This document shows positions 6,839 to 15,149 of a stretch of DNA of 31,931 bases, piece after piece. Each line of letters begins with the position of its first letter. The first letter of the stretch is position 1. The notes beneath the pieces are model-generated. The model did no database searches and was not told where the DNA came from. It was given only the letters and a program-made list of their open reading frames with translations. The position numbers and the translations under genes are program-made. The DNA comes from Trebonia sp. (GTDB lineage: Bacteria > Actinomycetota > Actinomycetes > Streptosporangiales > Streptosporangiaceae), in assembly GCA_030038035.1 (NCBI GenBank), contig JASHPP010000565.1:1-31931 (forward strand), in the 5' to 3' direction.

Positions 6839-7540
6839 GTGTCGCTGGGTGCCAGCGGGGTCTACGCGTTCGTCTCCTACATCGGCTCGCTGACCGCGCA
6901 CCAGGCGCTCAGCACGCAGCAGGTCATACTCAACGGCTCGCAGGCGCCGGGCCGCCCGCTGCTCGACCTGTTCCTGCAGCTCGTGTCCATCGGCAGCGGC
7001 GCCGCGCCGGTGCTGCTCGTGTTCTACCTGCTGGCCAGGAACGGCGAGGGCGCGTCGGCCATCGGCGTCGACTTCGCAGAGCCCAGGCGCGACCTGCTGC
7101 GCGGCGCCGGGCTCGCGGCGCTGATCGGCGGCAGCGGCCTGGGCCTGTACATCCTCGCCTACAAGTCGGGCATCGCCGTGAACATCGTCGCCGAAAGCCT
7201 GCCCGACGTGTGGTGGCGGATCCCGGTGCTGCTGCTGTCCGCCTTCCAGAACGGGCTGCTCGAAGAGGTCGTGGTCCTGGGCTACCTGCTGACCAGGCTG
7301 CGGCGGCTCGGCCTGCGCCCGCAGTACGCCATCGCGATCAGCGCGTGCGTGCGCGGCTCCTATCACCTGTACCAGGGGCTCGGCGGCTTCCTCGGCAACG
7401 CGATCATGGGCGTCATCTTCGGCATCCTGTTCCTGCGCTGGAAGCGCGCCGCCCCGATGGTCACCGCGCACACGCTGATCGACGCGGTGGCGTTCGTCGG
7501 CTACGCGGCGCTCGTCGGCCACGTCTCGTGGCTGCCCTGA
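6839..7540 (+). CDS. CPBP-family intramembrane protease-like membrane protein (start uncertain)
   Basis: The canonical GTG at 6839 gives 233 residues, but family-like coding clearly begins earlier in the same frame: the codons before it read DRRLLWWEIVAVFA, a typical CPBP N-terminus. Between the in-frame stop at 6707 and 6839 there is no ATG, GTG or TTG. An ATT at 6731, five bases after AGGA, or CTG 6806 could start it. Motifs: EEVVVLGYLLTRL (motif 1; the usual EExxxR has Leu for Arg), RGSYHLYQGLGGF (motif 2 His) and HTLIDAVAF (motif 3). Several TM helices are present. Such proteins are intramembrane endopeptidases or have lost activity. It follows the XRE/DUF397 pair, and its 3' end overlaps the converging monooxygenase gene by 40 bases. 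Confidence 0.8.
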   Translation: MSLGASGVYAFVSYIGSLTAHQALSTQQVILNGSQAPGRPLLDLFLQLVSIGSGAAPVLLVFYLLARNGEGASAIGVDFAEPRRDLLRGAGLAALIGGSGLGLYILAYKSGIAVNIVAESLPDVWWRIPVLLLSAFQNGLLEEVVVLGYLLTRLRRLGLRPQYAIAISACVRGSYHLYQGLGGFLGNAIMGVIFGILFLRWKRAAPMVTAHTLIDAVAFVGYAALVGHVSWLP

Positions 7541-9204
7541 CCCGCGCCTGGACCGTTCCCCGTGACGAGCGCGGCGAGGGCGTTCGCCTCCGGCTGGGAG
7601 TCCCCGGACCGCCAGGCGACATGCAGGTCGGGGCGGACCAGGAGCAGCCGGTGCCCCGCGTAGACAGCCTGCGCGGCGGTCGAGGTCACGTCGAGCACGT
7701 CAAGCCGCGCCCCGAGCGCCCCGAACGCGCCCGCCAGTTCCCTCGTGTACCCCGCCGTGCCGTTGCCGGTCGCGCCGGGCAGGCGCAGCAGCGTGAACCC
7801 GGTCCCGAGCAGGTCGTGCAGCGGGGTCCCGTCGTCTAGCCACAGGTGCGGCAGCCGGGCACCCGGCCACGTCGTGACCGCCGGCGCGGGGGACATGCCC
7901 GCGGGCAGCGCGATGACCGGCGACCCGGTGTACCGGTAGTCGCGCTCGATCCGCGACAGTTCGGCGTACCACCGCTCTGCGGCCGCGGCCTGGATGAGCC
8001 GCAGCCTGCTGCGCGCACCCGTGGGCGTGTCGTCGAGGATGTCCGGGCGCCACTCGGCGCGCCAGCGGCGTTCGGCCTCCGCGGCGGCGAGTGACGCGGT
8101 GATCGCCTGGGCCGCGACGGGCCGCCGCTCCGCCTCGTAGGAGCGCAGCAGCGCCGGACCGCCCCAGCCGCGCAGCGTGCCCGCGAGCTTCCAGGCCAGG
8201 TCGGCAGCGTCCGCGACGGCGACGCTCAGGCCGAGGCCGCCGGCGGTGCCCGTCGGGTGCGCCGCGTCGCCGGCCAGGAAAACCCGCTCGCCGCCGCGCC
8301 TGACCTCGGCCCCGCTGTACCGCTCGGCGAGCAGCAGGTCCTGCGCCCACTCGCCCTCGCACAGGATCTTGTAGCCGTTGCGGGCGTGCTGTCCGGCCAC
8401 CGCCTCGAACAGCGCCGACATCGGCGGCCCGGACGGCCCGGACGGCCCGGACGGCCGCGACCCGCCAGGTCGGCCCGCGTCCGGCGCGTGCAGGGTGAAG
8501 TGCTGGGTGTCGTCCTGGACGATGAGCGTGCACGGGTTCTCGCCGACGACGTGATACTGGATGGCCCGGCCGCCCGGGAGCCGTTCGTACAGGTCCGGGC
8601 AGTGGATGAGGGCCTGCCGCACCGGCTGGCGCGGCTGCCCGCGCAAGTCGATGCCGAGCATCGTGCGGACGGTGCTGTCCGCGCCATCGCAGCCGACCAG
8701 GTAGTCCGCGCGGAACGTCCGGAGCCGGCTGCTCGTGTGCACCATCGCCGTGACGCCCCCGCCGACCAGCGCGAAGTCGATGAGCTCGGCGCCGAACCGT
8801 ACCGTCACCCCCGGCGTCGCCTCGGCCACCTCGCGCAGCAGCGGCTCCAGCGTGTACTGCGACAAGATCAGCGGCGGCTCGAGCGGCATCGTCCCGTCGT
8901 TGACCTCGAGGGCCGCCGCGAGCACCTCGGCCACCTGCGGGTACCGGTGCCGCACCAGCGGCGCCGCCAGCGACCCGGCGCAGATCAGCACGTCAAGCGG
9001 CGCGTCGCTTGGCAGCCCGGCGTCACGCAGCCGCCCCGAGATGCCCAGCCGCCGGAAGATCTCCATGGCCCGCGCGCCGCACCGGTCCGCGCCAGGCACC
9101 CGGGCCGGGGCAGGCCTGGCGTCGACGACCTCGCAGCTCACGCCGAGCTGCCCGAGGGTGATCGCGAGCGTCAGCCCGGCCGGACCGCCGCCGGCGATCA
9201 GCAC
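7501..9204 (-). CDS. FAD-dependent aromatic monooxygenase (PHBH fold)
   Basis: A group A flavin monooxygenase of about 567 residues that would hydroxylate an aromatic or polyketide-like substrate using NAD(P)H. Motifs: the dinucleotide fold IAGGGPAGLTLAITLG at the start, YLVGCDGADSTVR (DG motif), VFLAGDAAHPTG (GD motif) followed by ADAADLAWKLAG, and a thioredoxin-like C-terminal region. A GPSGPSGPSGPP tract (near 8425-8456) comes from three copies of a 9-bp repeat. Start: GTG 9204 is the only canonical choice but has no ribosome site and cuts close to the FAD motif; CTG 9234 would give the more natural AGEPSSDIPVLIAGGG. The gene is divergent from an IclR regulator, its likely controller. Substrate unknown. 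Confidence 0.88.
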   Translation of the reverse strand: MLIAGGGPAGLTLAITLGQLGVSCEVVDARPAPARVPGADRCGARAMEIFRRLGISGRLRDAGLPSDAPLDVLICAGSLAAPLVRHRYPQVAEVLAAALEVNDGTMPLEPPLILSQYTLEPLLREVAEATPGVTVRFGAELIDFALVGGGVTAMVHTSSRLRTFRADYLVGCDGADSTVRTMLGIDLRGQPRQPVRQALIHCPDLYERLPGGRAIQYHVVGENPCTLIVQDDTQHFTLHAPDAGRPGGSRPSGPSGPSGPPMSALFEAVAGQHARNGYKILCEGEWAQDLLLAERYSGAEVRRGGERVFLAGDAAHPTGTAGGLGLSVAVADAADLAWKLAGTLRGWGGPALLRSYEAERRPVAAQAITASLAAAEAERRWRAEWRPDILDDTPTGARSRLRLIQAAAAERWYAELSRIERDYRYTGSPVIALPAGMSPAPAVTTWPGARLPHLWLDDGTPLHDLLGTGFTLLRLPGATGNGTAGYTRELAGAFGALGARLDVLDVTSTAAQAVYAGHRLLLVRPDLHVAWRSGDSQPEANALAALVTGNGPGAGQGSHETWPTSAA

Positions 9205-9277
9205 CGGGATATCGGAACTCGGCTCGCCTGCCAGGTTCGCACCGTCCTTCCAGCCGCCCGGAGTATTACCAGACGGG

Positions 9278-9313
9278 TTGACGCTTCACTAATGCCTCGT
9301 TATCGTGACACGA
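9278..9313 (+). promoter_or_regulatory. Promoter of the iclR-type gene with an overlapping palindrome
   Basis: TTGACG (9278-9283), a 17-base spacer and TATCGT (9301-9306) fit a housekeeping-sigma promoter reading toward the IclR gene. The perfect palindrome TCGTG-A-CACGA (9303-9313) covers the -10 and the expected start of transcription. Position between divergent regulator and monooxygenase genes suggests it is the IclR operator, giving autorepression. Confidence 0.5.
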
Positions 9314-9345
9314 AAATCGCGCTATGAGGCCCCGAGAAGAACTCA

Positions 9346-10224
9346 TTGGTCACTGATTCAGCTGTCGGAACACCGGGGAGGCCCGGAGCATCGGGGGTGC
9401 CCGCGACACCGGGGGTGCCCGGGGCGCCCGGGGCACCCGCGCCAGCCGGCGCCGTCCAACACGGCGTCGCTGCCGCTGCCAGCCCCGGTGCCGAAGGCGC
9501 GCGCCGGGTACTGGCGGTGCTGCAGGCTTTCTCCCCACAGCACCACACGCTCACCGCGCGGGACTTGGCGGAGTCCACCGGGATCCCATTGCCCAGCATG
9601 TACCGTTATATCGCGCTTTTGCGCGAAACGGGGCTGCTTGTCGGCGATGACCGCGGCGCCTATCATCTGTCGGCGCGCCTGATCTCGCTCGCCAGGGCCG
9701 CGGAGGCGTCCGAGTCGATCATCGAGATCGCCGACCCGGTGATGCGCGCTCTGATGAGCGAGTGCGGTGAGACCGTGATCCTGGTGCGGCTCATCGGCCG
9801 GGTCCCGGTGTGCGTGCACCGCGTCGAGTCCGCGCATCACATGCGCGCCACGTTCGAGCCGGGCCAGCCGTTGCCGCTTGAGCGCGGCGCGAGCGGCCGG
9901 GTGCTGCTCGCGGGGCTGGGAGCCCAGCAGCGGCGGGATTACCTGGCGTCGCTAGCGCAGCTGGACCCGGAGGCGTTCGCGAGGGTGGAGCAGGCCGTGG
10001 CCGACACCGCCGAACGCGGCTGGGCGGTCAGCGAGGAGGAGATCGACCGCGGCGTGTGGGCGGCGTCCGCGGCCGTCACCGACGGGCGGGCCACCATGGC
10101 GGCGCTGACCGTGCCGTCCCCGCTGGTGCGCGCGCCCGTCGAACTGCAGGACCGGCTGCTCGCCCAGGTGCGTACGGCGGCGCGGCAGATCGGCGATCTG
10201 CTGCGCGACGCCGGGCGACCCTAG
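9346..10224 (+). CDS. IclR-family transcriptional regulator
   Basis: A 292-residue regulator. A winged helix at about residues 50-105 (RVLAVLQAFSPQHHTLTARD, then STGIPLPSMYRYIALLRETG) is followed by the IclR effector domain (MSECGETVILVRLIGRVPVC, RGASGRVLLAG, GWAVSEEEIDRGVWAASAAV). TTG 9346 is used because no other start fits upstream of the low-complexity head; the ribosome site (GAGAAGAA) is modest, and a later start is possible. The first about 45 residues are an unusual Gly-Pro-Ala tract with collagen-like GVPGAPGAP repeats. IclR proteins often control aromatic or carboxylic acid breakdown, fitting the divergent monooxygenase and the following amidase gene 50 bases downstream. Confidence 0.9.
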   Translation: MVTDSAVGTPGRPGASGVPATPGVPGAPGAPAPAGAVQHGVAAAASPGAEGARRVLAVLQAFSPQHHTLTARDLAESTGIPLPSMYRYIALLRETGLLVGDDRGAYHLSARLISLARAAEASESIIEIADPVMRALMSECGETVILVRLIGRVPVCVHRVESAHHMRATFEPGQPLPLERGASGRVLLAGLGAQQRRDYLASLAQLDPEAFARVEQAVADTAERGWAVSEEEIDRGVWAASAAVTDGRATMAALTVPSPLVRAPVELQDRLLAQVRTAARQIGDLLRDAGRP

Positions 10225-10274
10225 CCAGTAACGAGCCGGTTACCGTGTCCCTCTTCGGCGGTTATCCTGCGGGC

Positions 10275-11873
10275 ATGCCGGATTTCCGCGATTCGCCCCG
10301 AGTTACCCGGGAACTTCCTGGTACGAGCGCGGATCCGGCGTTGTCTTCCGTGGCTGGGCTGCGGCAGGCGATGGCCGACGGCCGGCTCACGGCGGCGGCG
10401 CTGACCCAGCACTACCTGAGCCGTATCGCGGAGCTGAACCGCGTGCTGCACGCCGTGATCACGGTCAGCCCCGCCGCCACGGCCGAGGCAGCAGCCAGCG
10501 ACCGGGCGTGGGCGGCGGGCCGCCCGCGCGGGCCGCTTGAGGGCATCCCCGTGCTTGTCAAGGACAACGTTCAGGTGGCCGGCATGCCGACGACCGCAGG
10601 GTCGCCCGCACTGGCGACGGCGCGGCCTGGTGACGCCTTCATCGTCTCCCGGCTGCGCGCCGCGGGCGCGGTGATCCTGGCCAAGGCGAACCTGTCGGAG
10701 TGGGCCAACTTCCGCTCGACCCACTCCAGCAGCGGCTGGTCCACGATCGGCGGCCAGACCGCGAACCCGTACGCGCTGGACCGGAGCCCGTCGGGTTCCA
10801 GTTCGGGGTCGGCGGCCGGCGTCTCCGCGGGCCTCGCGCCGCTCGCGATCGGCACCGAGACGGACGGCTCGATCGTGTCCCCGTCGAGTGCCTGCGGGGT
10901 GGTGGGCATCAAGCCGACCGCGGGCCTGGTCAGCCGGACCGGCATCGTGCCGCTGTCACCGGTGCAGGACACCGCGGGGCCGATGGCGGCATCGGTCGCG
11001 GACGCGGCGGCGATGCTGTCCGTGCTGGCCGCCCCCGACCCGCAAGATCCGGCCGCCGATCTTGGGGATCATTATTCCGAACGATCCCGTGGTCCCACCG
11101 ACTACACAGGCTTTCTCGACCCGGGGGCGATCGAGGGCGCGCGGATCGGCATCTGGCGGGCGGCCTCGGCGACGGCGGACGCGGCGACCGCGGCCCTGCT
11201 CGACGCGGCCGTGGAACGCCTGCGCGCGCTCGGCGCCAAGCTGACCGACCCGGTGGACCTGCCGGACGTCGACAAGATCACCCAGCCCGAGTTCGAGGCC
11301 CTGGAATACGAGTTCAAGTACGGCATCAACGCCTACCTCGGGCAGCTGGCCGCGCAGGGCGTGGCGACGCCGGCCACGCCCCGCTCGCTGGCCGAGCTGA
11401 TCGCGTTCAACGAGCGCAACGCCGACCTGGTGCTCTGCCGGTTCGGCCAGGAGATCTTCCTCGCGGCGGAGGCGACGAGCGGCAACCTGACCGACCCGGA
11501 GTACCTGGAGCTGCGGGCGGCCGCGACCAGGCTGGCGGTCAACGCGCTTGAGACCCCGGTGGCCGAGCACGGGCTCGACGCGATCGTCTCGCTCACCGCG
11601 AACCCGGCGTGGCTCACCGACTACGTCCTCGGCGACCACAACGTCTTCGGCACGTCACGGCCGGCGGCAGTGTCCGGCTGGCCGGCGATCAGCGTGCCGT
11701 TCGGCTACGTGTGCGGACTGCCGGTGGGCGTGACGTTCGTCGGGCCCAGGTGGAGCGAGCCCCGCCTGATCGCCCTCGTCTACGCCTTCGAGCAAGCGAC
11801 CGCCGCCCGCCGCCCCCCCGCTCTCCTCCCCACCGTAACCCCCGCCCCTCCCGTAATCCCTGCCCTGGCGTAA
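10275..11873 (+). CDS. Amidase-signature family hydrolase
   Basis: A 532-residue amidase of the Ser-cisSer-Lys type. Lys96 lies in IPVLVKDNV, the cis-Ser in the SPSGSSSGSAAG segment and the nucleophile is probably Ser199 in GTETDGSIVSPSS; YALDRSPSGSSS and VGIKPTAGLVSRTGIVPLSP are also family-typical. ATG 10275 starts soon after the IclR gene. Two oddities: a loop at about residues 265-280 (DHYSERSRGPT) is encoded by a copy of a dispersed 19-bp repeat (11071-11089), and the last residues (LLPTVTPAPPVIPALA) come from a GTAA-rich tandem repeat that supplies the stop codon. The substrate could be an aryl or acyl amide; unknown. Possible cotranscription with the regulator. Confidence 0.9.
   Translation: MPDFRDSPRVTRELPGTSADPALSSVAGLRQAMADGRLTAAALTQHYLSRIAELNRVLHAVITVSPAATAEAAASDRAWAAGRPRGPLEGIPVLVKDNVQVAGMPTTAGSPALATARPGDAFIVSRLRAAGAVILAKANLSEWANFRSTHSSSGWSTIGGQTANPYALDRSPSGSSSGSAAGVSAGLAPLAIGTETDGSIVSPSSACGVVGIKPTAGLVSRTGIVPLSPVQDTAGPMAASVADAAAMLSVLAAPDPQDPAADLGDHYSERSRGPTDYTGFLDPGAIEGARIGIWRAASATADAATAALLDAAVERLRALGAKLTDPVDLPDVDKITQPEFEALEYEFKYGINAYLGQLAAQGVATPATPRSLAELIAFNERNADLVLCRFGQEIFLAAEATSGNLTDPEYLELRAAATRLAVNALETPVAEHGLDAIVSLTANPAWLTDYVLGDHNVFGTSRPAAVSGWPAISVPFGYVCGLPVGVTFVGPRWSEPRLIALVYAFEQATAARRPPALLPTVTPAPPVIPALA
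11071..11089 (+). repeat. Dispersed 19-bp repeat, copy 2 (inside the amidase gene)
   Basis: ATTATTCCGAACGATCCCG differs at one position from 391-409. It lies in a variable loop of the amidase and is in frame. The surrounding GGGATC and GATCCC also form an inverted repeat. Confidence 0.5.
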
Positions 11874-11940
11874 TCCCTGCCCTGGCGTAACCCCGTCCCC
11901 CCGTCCCCCCGTAACCCCGTAACCCCTGCCCGCTGTAACC
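11835..11940. repeat. Degenerate GTAAYCC repeat array at the amidase 3' end
   Basis: Seven GTAACC/GTAATCC units occur at about 11835, 11853, 11870, 11887, 11911, 11919 and 11935. Two of them form exact tandem 17-bp units (11852-11868 and 11869-11885, CGTAATCCCTGCCCTGG). Read on the minus strand the tract is G-rich (GGGGTTACGGGGTTACGGGG). It provides TAA codons in all frames and separates the amidase from mshC. Confidence 0.75.
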
Positions 11941-12087
11941 CTCTTGGTGGTGTGGCCCCCGCCGCGAAGAGCGGTGCGAACCCGTCGGCAGGACGGGCCG
12001 CGGCGCCGGACCGCCGGCCCTCCGGCGGCGGCGAAGCCGTGCCTCGCCTCGACTGGCCGCCGTCAAAGGCACGATAACCTGGCAATT

Positions 12088-13449
12088 ATGGATGCTTGGC
12101 GTGCTGCCGATGTTCCGGTTCTGCCCGGCCGCGGGGTTGAACTGCGGCTGCGGAATACGGCGACCGGCAAGTTGACGGCCGCGGCTACCGGACACAAGGC
12201 ATCGCTGTACGCCTGCGGGATCACCCCCTACGACGCCACGCACATCGGTCACGCGGCGACGTTCACGGCCTGGGACCTGCTTGTCCGCGCCTGGCTCGAC
12301 GCCGGGCACGAGGTGACCTACGCCCAGAACGTCACCGACATCGACGACCCGCTTCTTGAGCGCGCCGAGCGCGACGGCGACGACTGGTGGGAGCTGGCCG
12401 TTCGCGAGACCGAACGATACCGCAGGGACATGGAGGCCCTGCGGGTGCTGCCGCCCACGTATCTGGTCGGCGCGGTCGAGGCACTGCCCGTGATCAACCG
12501 GTTCGCCGAGCGGCTTGCCGCGCGGGGCGCGCTGTACGACCTGGACGGCGACGTTTACTTCGCGCGCGGTGCCGACCCGGCGTTCGGCTCCCTGGCCGGC
12601 CCGGAAACGGCCTGCGGCCTGTCGCTGGCGCAGCTGACCATGCTGTCCGCGGAGCGCGGCGGCGACCCCGACCGGCCGGGTAAGAAGGACCCGCTCGACG
12701 CTGTGGTCTGGCGTGCCGAGCGCCCAGGGGAGCCCGCCTGGGACTCGCACTTCGGCCGGGGCCGACCCGGCTGGCACGTGGAATGCGCCGCGATCGCCAC
12801 CGAATACCTCGGCGCCGCCTTCGACGTGCAGGCCGGCGGCAGCGACCTGGTGTTCCCGCACCACGAGCTGAGCGCCTCGCACGCCCGGGTGGCCTGCGCG
12901 CCGCCGACTCCAGGCGCCGGTGCGGAAGGTCATGTCTTCGCCCGGCTGTACGCCCACTCCGGCATGGTGGCCTATCAGGGCGCCAAGATGTCCAAGTCGC
13001 TGGGCAACCTGGTCTTCGTCAGCCGGCTGCGCGAGTCAGGAGTCGACCCGATGGCGATCCGGCTGGCCATCGCCGCGCACCATTACCGCGCGGACTGGGA
13101 ATGGACCGACGGCGTCCTCGCCGAGGCCGAGTCCCGCCTGTCCCGCTGGCGCGCGGCGACGGCCCCCGCGTCCCCCGCGGCCCCCGCGTCCCCCGCGTCC
13201 GTTGTCTCGCCAGCCTCGCACCTCGCCGCAGCCCCCGTGGCTGCGACGCCGGCCGGCGTCCCGGCGGCTGAGGCGGTGCTGCAGACCGTACGCGAGCGCC
13301 TGGCCGGCGACCTAGACGCCCCTGGCGCCCTGGCCGCGATCGACGCCTGGGCGGACGCGGTTCTGTCCGCGCCTCCGGGATCGGTCCAGCCGGACCCGGT
13401 CAGGCTGATCCGCGACACCGCAGACGCGCTCCTGGGCGTGGCCCTGTAG
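12088..13449 (+). CDS. mshC: Cysteine:GlcN-Ins ligase, mycothiol biosynthesis
   Basis: MshC joins L-cysteine to 1D-myo-inositol 2-amino-2-deoxy-glucopyranoside with ATP, the third step to mycothiol, the actinobacterial low-molecular-weight thiol. It is a class I cysteinyl-tRNA synthetase relative. Seen: zinc-site Cys and [16 protein letters not shown] (HIGH motif), [32 protein letters not shown] and [10 protein letters not shown] (KMSKS). ATG 12088 fits the usual MshC N-terminus ([13 protein letters not shown]). At 453 residues it is longer than usual because of an Ala/Pro/Ser linker near residues 358-395 made partly of a 9-bp repeat (around 13167-13199). No clear operon partner. Confidence 0.95.
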   Translation: MDAWRAADVPVLPGRGVELRLRNTATGKLTAAATGHKASLYACGITPYDATHIGHAATFTAWDLLVRAWLDAGHEVTYAQNVTDIDDPLLERAERDGDDWWELAVRETERYRRDMEALRVLPPTYLVGAVEALPVINRFAERLAARGALYDLDGDVYFARGADPAFGSLAGPETACGLSLAQLTMLSAERGGDPDRPGKKDPLDAVVWRAERPGEPAWDSHFGRGRPGWHVECAAIATEYLGAAFDVQAGGSDLVFPHHELSASHARVACAPPTPGAGAEGHVFARLYAHSGMVAYQGAKMSKSLGNLVFVSRLRESGVDPMAIRLAIAAHHYRADWEWTDGVLAEAESRLSRWRAATAPASPAAPASPASVVSPASHLAAAPVAATPAGVPAAEAVLQTVRERLAGDLDAPGALAAIDAWADAVLSAPPGSVQPDPVRLIRDTADALLGVAL

Positions 13450-13540
13450 CGCCCGCGACCTCCGGGGCAGGCCGGGGCGGCAGTCGCGACACCGCCAATA
13501 CCTTTCCCGGGTGAGTATGTCAAGGAATACTTTTGTGTCC

Positions 13541-13568
13541 CTGTGGATTACCGCGAAGTTATCCACAG
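13541..13568. promoter_or_regulatory. Inverted pair of DnaA-box-like sites
   Basis: TTATCCACA at 13559-13567 is a perfect DnaA-box consensus. The opposite strand at 13542-13550 reads TAATCCACA, one mismatch. Together they form the inverted repeat CTGTGGAT, 12 bases, ATCCACAG, about 50 bases before the DUF4192 gene start. It could be a DnaA-responsive promoter element or a chance match; no origin features are nearby. Confidence 0.4.
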
Positions 13569-13618
13569 CCGCCGACCGGCGTATGCACCTCCCTTTTGCC
13601 CTCAAGCAGGCTGGCTGC

Positions 13619-14959
13619 ATGACACACAACCTCTCCGCGGGTTCCCAGGTGCCGGGAGCCGTCCCCGGACCGGCCGCAGCGGGAGCCGTCCAGTCGGCCA
13701 GTGCCCCGCAGCCGGATACCAGGCGGCAGGCAGACAGCGCTCCGGATGCGGCGCGCACCCGGCGGGCCGCAACTCAGGCTTCCACACCCAAGTCCCGCCG
13801 CAAGCCACCGGCGAACCGTGCCAGGCGGTCGGCGGCGACGGCGGGCCACATCCGGTCAGCGCCGGAGCGGCGCGTTCGGATCGGCTCGCCGACCGCTCTG
13901 CTCGCGGCGGTGCCCGTACTGCTCCAGTTCCAGCCGGGCAGCAGCATGGTCGTCATCGGCACGGAACCGCTGGGGTCGCAGGTGCGGCTCACGCTCCGTT
14001 ATGACCTGCCCGATCCGCCGGACCCCGCGCTGGCCGCCGAGATCGCCGCGCACGCCGTGGCGGTGCTCGCGGCGCAGCGCATCAACCGTGCCGCCGCGGT
14101 TGGCTACGGTCCCGGTCACCTGGTCACGCCGGTCGCTGACGCGCTGCGCGCGTGGGCGCCGTCGGCCGGGATAACAGTGGCAGAACTGCTTCGGGTGGAG
14201 AACAGGCGCTACTGGTCTTACCTGTGTGACGAGCCTGGCTGTTGCCCTCCGGAAGGCACGCCGTTCGACGTCAGCGGCCATCCGGCGGCCCGCGCACTGG
14301 CGGCCGGGGGAGCAGCCCGGGTGCTGTCCAGCCGGGCCGAGTTGGCCGCCACGGTCGCCCCGCTGGACGGGGACGCCGGCGAGGCGATGCGCCGGGCGAC
14401 CCGGCAGGCGGAGGAGCACGTCGCCAGGCTCGTCTCGCGGGTGGCGATGTCGGGTCGCAGGGCGTCCGCCCGCCGCCTCATCGCGACCGCTGGCCTGCAG
14501 GCGGTCGGCACGGCGATCGCTCGTTACCGCCGCGGGGAGAGCGTGGGTCCGGAGATAGCGGCGTGGCTCACCGTCGTGCTGCGCGATCTGCGGGTGCGCG
14601 ACGACGCGTGGTCGAGGATGCAGCCCGAATACCTGGAGGCGCACCTGCGCCTGTGGACCGACCTCACCCGGATGGCCCGGCCCGGGTACGCGTCCGCGCC
14701 GGCGTCGCTGCTTGCCTTCGTCGCCTGGCAGTCAGGCAACGGCGCACTCGCCAACGTCGCGCTTGACCGGGCGCTAACCGACGACCCCGGTTACTCGATG
14801 GCCGTTCTGCTCAGGCAGGTCCTTGACTCCGGCGCTCCGCCGTCGCTGGCGCGGTTGCCGATGACCCCGGAGGAGGTCGCCGCCAGCTATGACGACCTGG
14901 AGACCACGCACGACGAAGACGGCCAGCGCGACACGGACGACGCCGCCGGGCAGCCGTGA
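13619..14959 (+). CDS. DUF4192 domain protein
   Basis: A 446-residue protein. ATG 13619 is preferred, with AAGCAGG eight bases upstream; the frame is open back to GTG 13511 but that would include the DnaA-box-like repeat. The first about 85 residues are Ala/Pro/Arg-rich and probably disordered. Then comes the DUF4192 domain: SPTALLAAVPVLLQFQPGSS, MVVIGTEPLGSQVRLTLRYD, LLRVENRRYWSYLCDEPGCC with its paired Cys, and a C-terminal part with WLTVVLRDLRVRDDAW and LLAFVAWQSGNGALANVALD. DUF4192 proteins are widespread in actinomycetes and have no established function. The recognition is good; the role is unknown. Confidence 0.88.
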   Translation: MTHNLSAGSQVPGAVPGPAAAGAVQSASAPQPDTRRQADSAPDAARTRRAATQASTPKSRRKPPANRARRSAATAGHIRSAPERRVRIGSPTALLAAVPVLLQFQPGSSMVVIGTEPLGSQVRLTLRYDLPDPPDPALAAEIAAHAVAVLAAQRINRAAAVGYGPGHLVTPVADALRAWAPSAGITVAELLRVENRRYWSYLCDEPGCCPPEGTPFDVSGHPAARALAAGGAARVLSSRAELAATVAPLDGDAGEAMRRATRQAEEHVARLVSRVAMSGRRASARRLIATAGLQAVGTAIARYRRGESVGPEIAAWLTVVLRDLRVRDDAWSRMQPEYLEAHLRLWTDLTRMARPGYASAPASLLAFVAWQSGNGALANVALDRALTDDPGYSMAVLLRQVLDSGAPPSLARLPMTPEEVAASYDDLETTHDEDGQRDTDDAAGQP

Positions 14960-15000
14960 CGACGAAGCGACCAGCTGAGTGCGGACCAGCGCATACGCCA

Positions 15001-15029
15001 TTGACTGGCGCAGATTAGCCAATAAGAAT
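15001..15029 (+). promoter_or_regulatory. Candidate promoter of the lig/ABC transporter operon
   Basis: TTGACT (15001-15006), 16 bases, then TAAGAAT (15023-15029), inside an unusually AT-rich stretch (14960-15100). A CGTAA/TTACG inverted repeat follows at about 15046-15070. It would start a transcript about 115 bases before the LigB-like fragment. Confidence 0.45.
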
Positions 15030-15149
15030 CTCGATCAAACAACCTTGCGTAACAGCAATCATCTCATTACGGTTCTGACACCGGCGCACGGGAGCATGGG
15101 TACGGCTGGCAGGGCAGGACCGGCACGACGGTGCGACGGAGGAGCTGGA

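Noticed and set aside
8257..9327. A 356-codon plus-strand frame
   Set aside because: Antisense to the FAD monooxygenase, which carries all flavin motifs.
13511..13618. Extended start (GTG 13511) for the DUF4192 gene
   Set aside because: The extra 36 residues have no family character, and ATG 13619 has a ribosome site.
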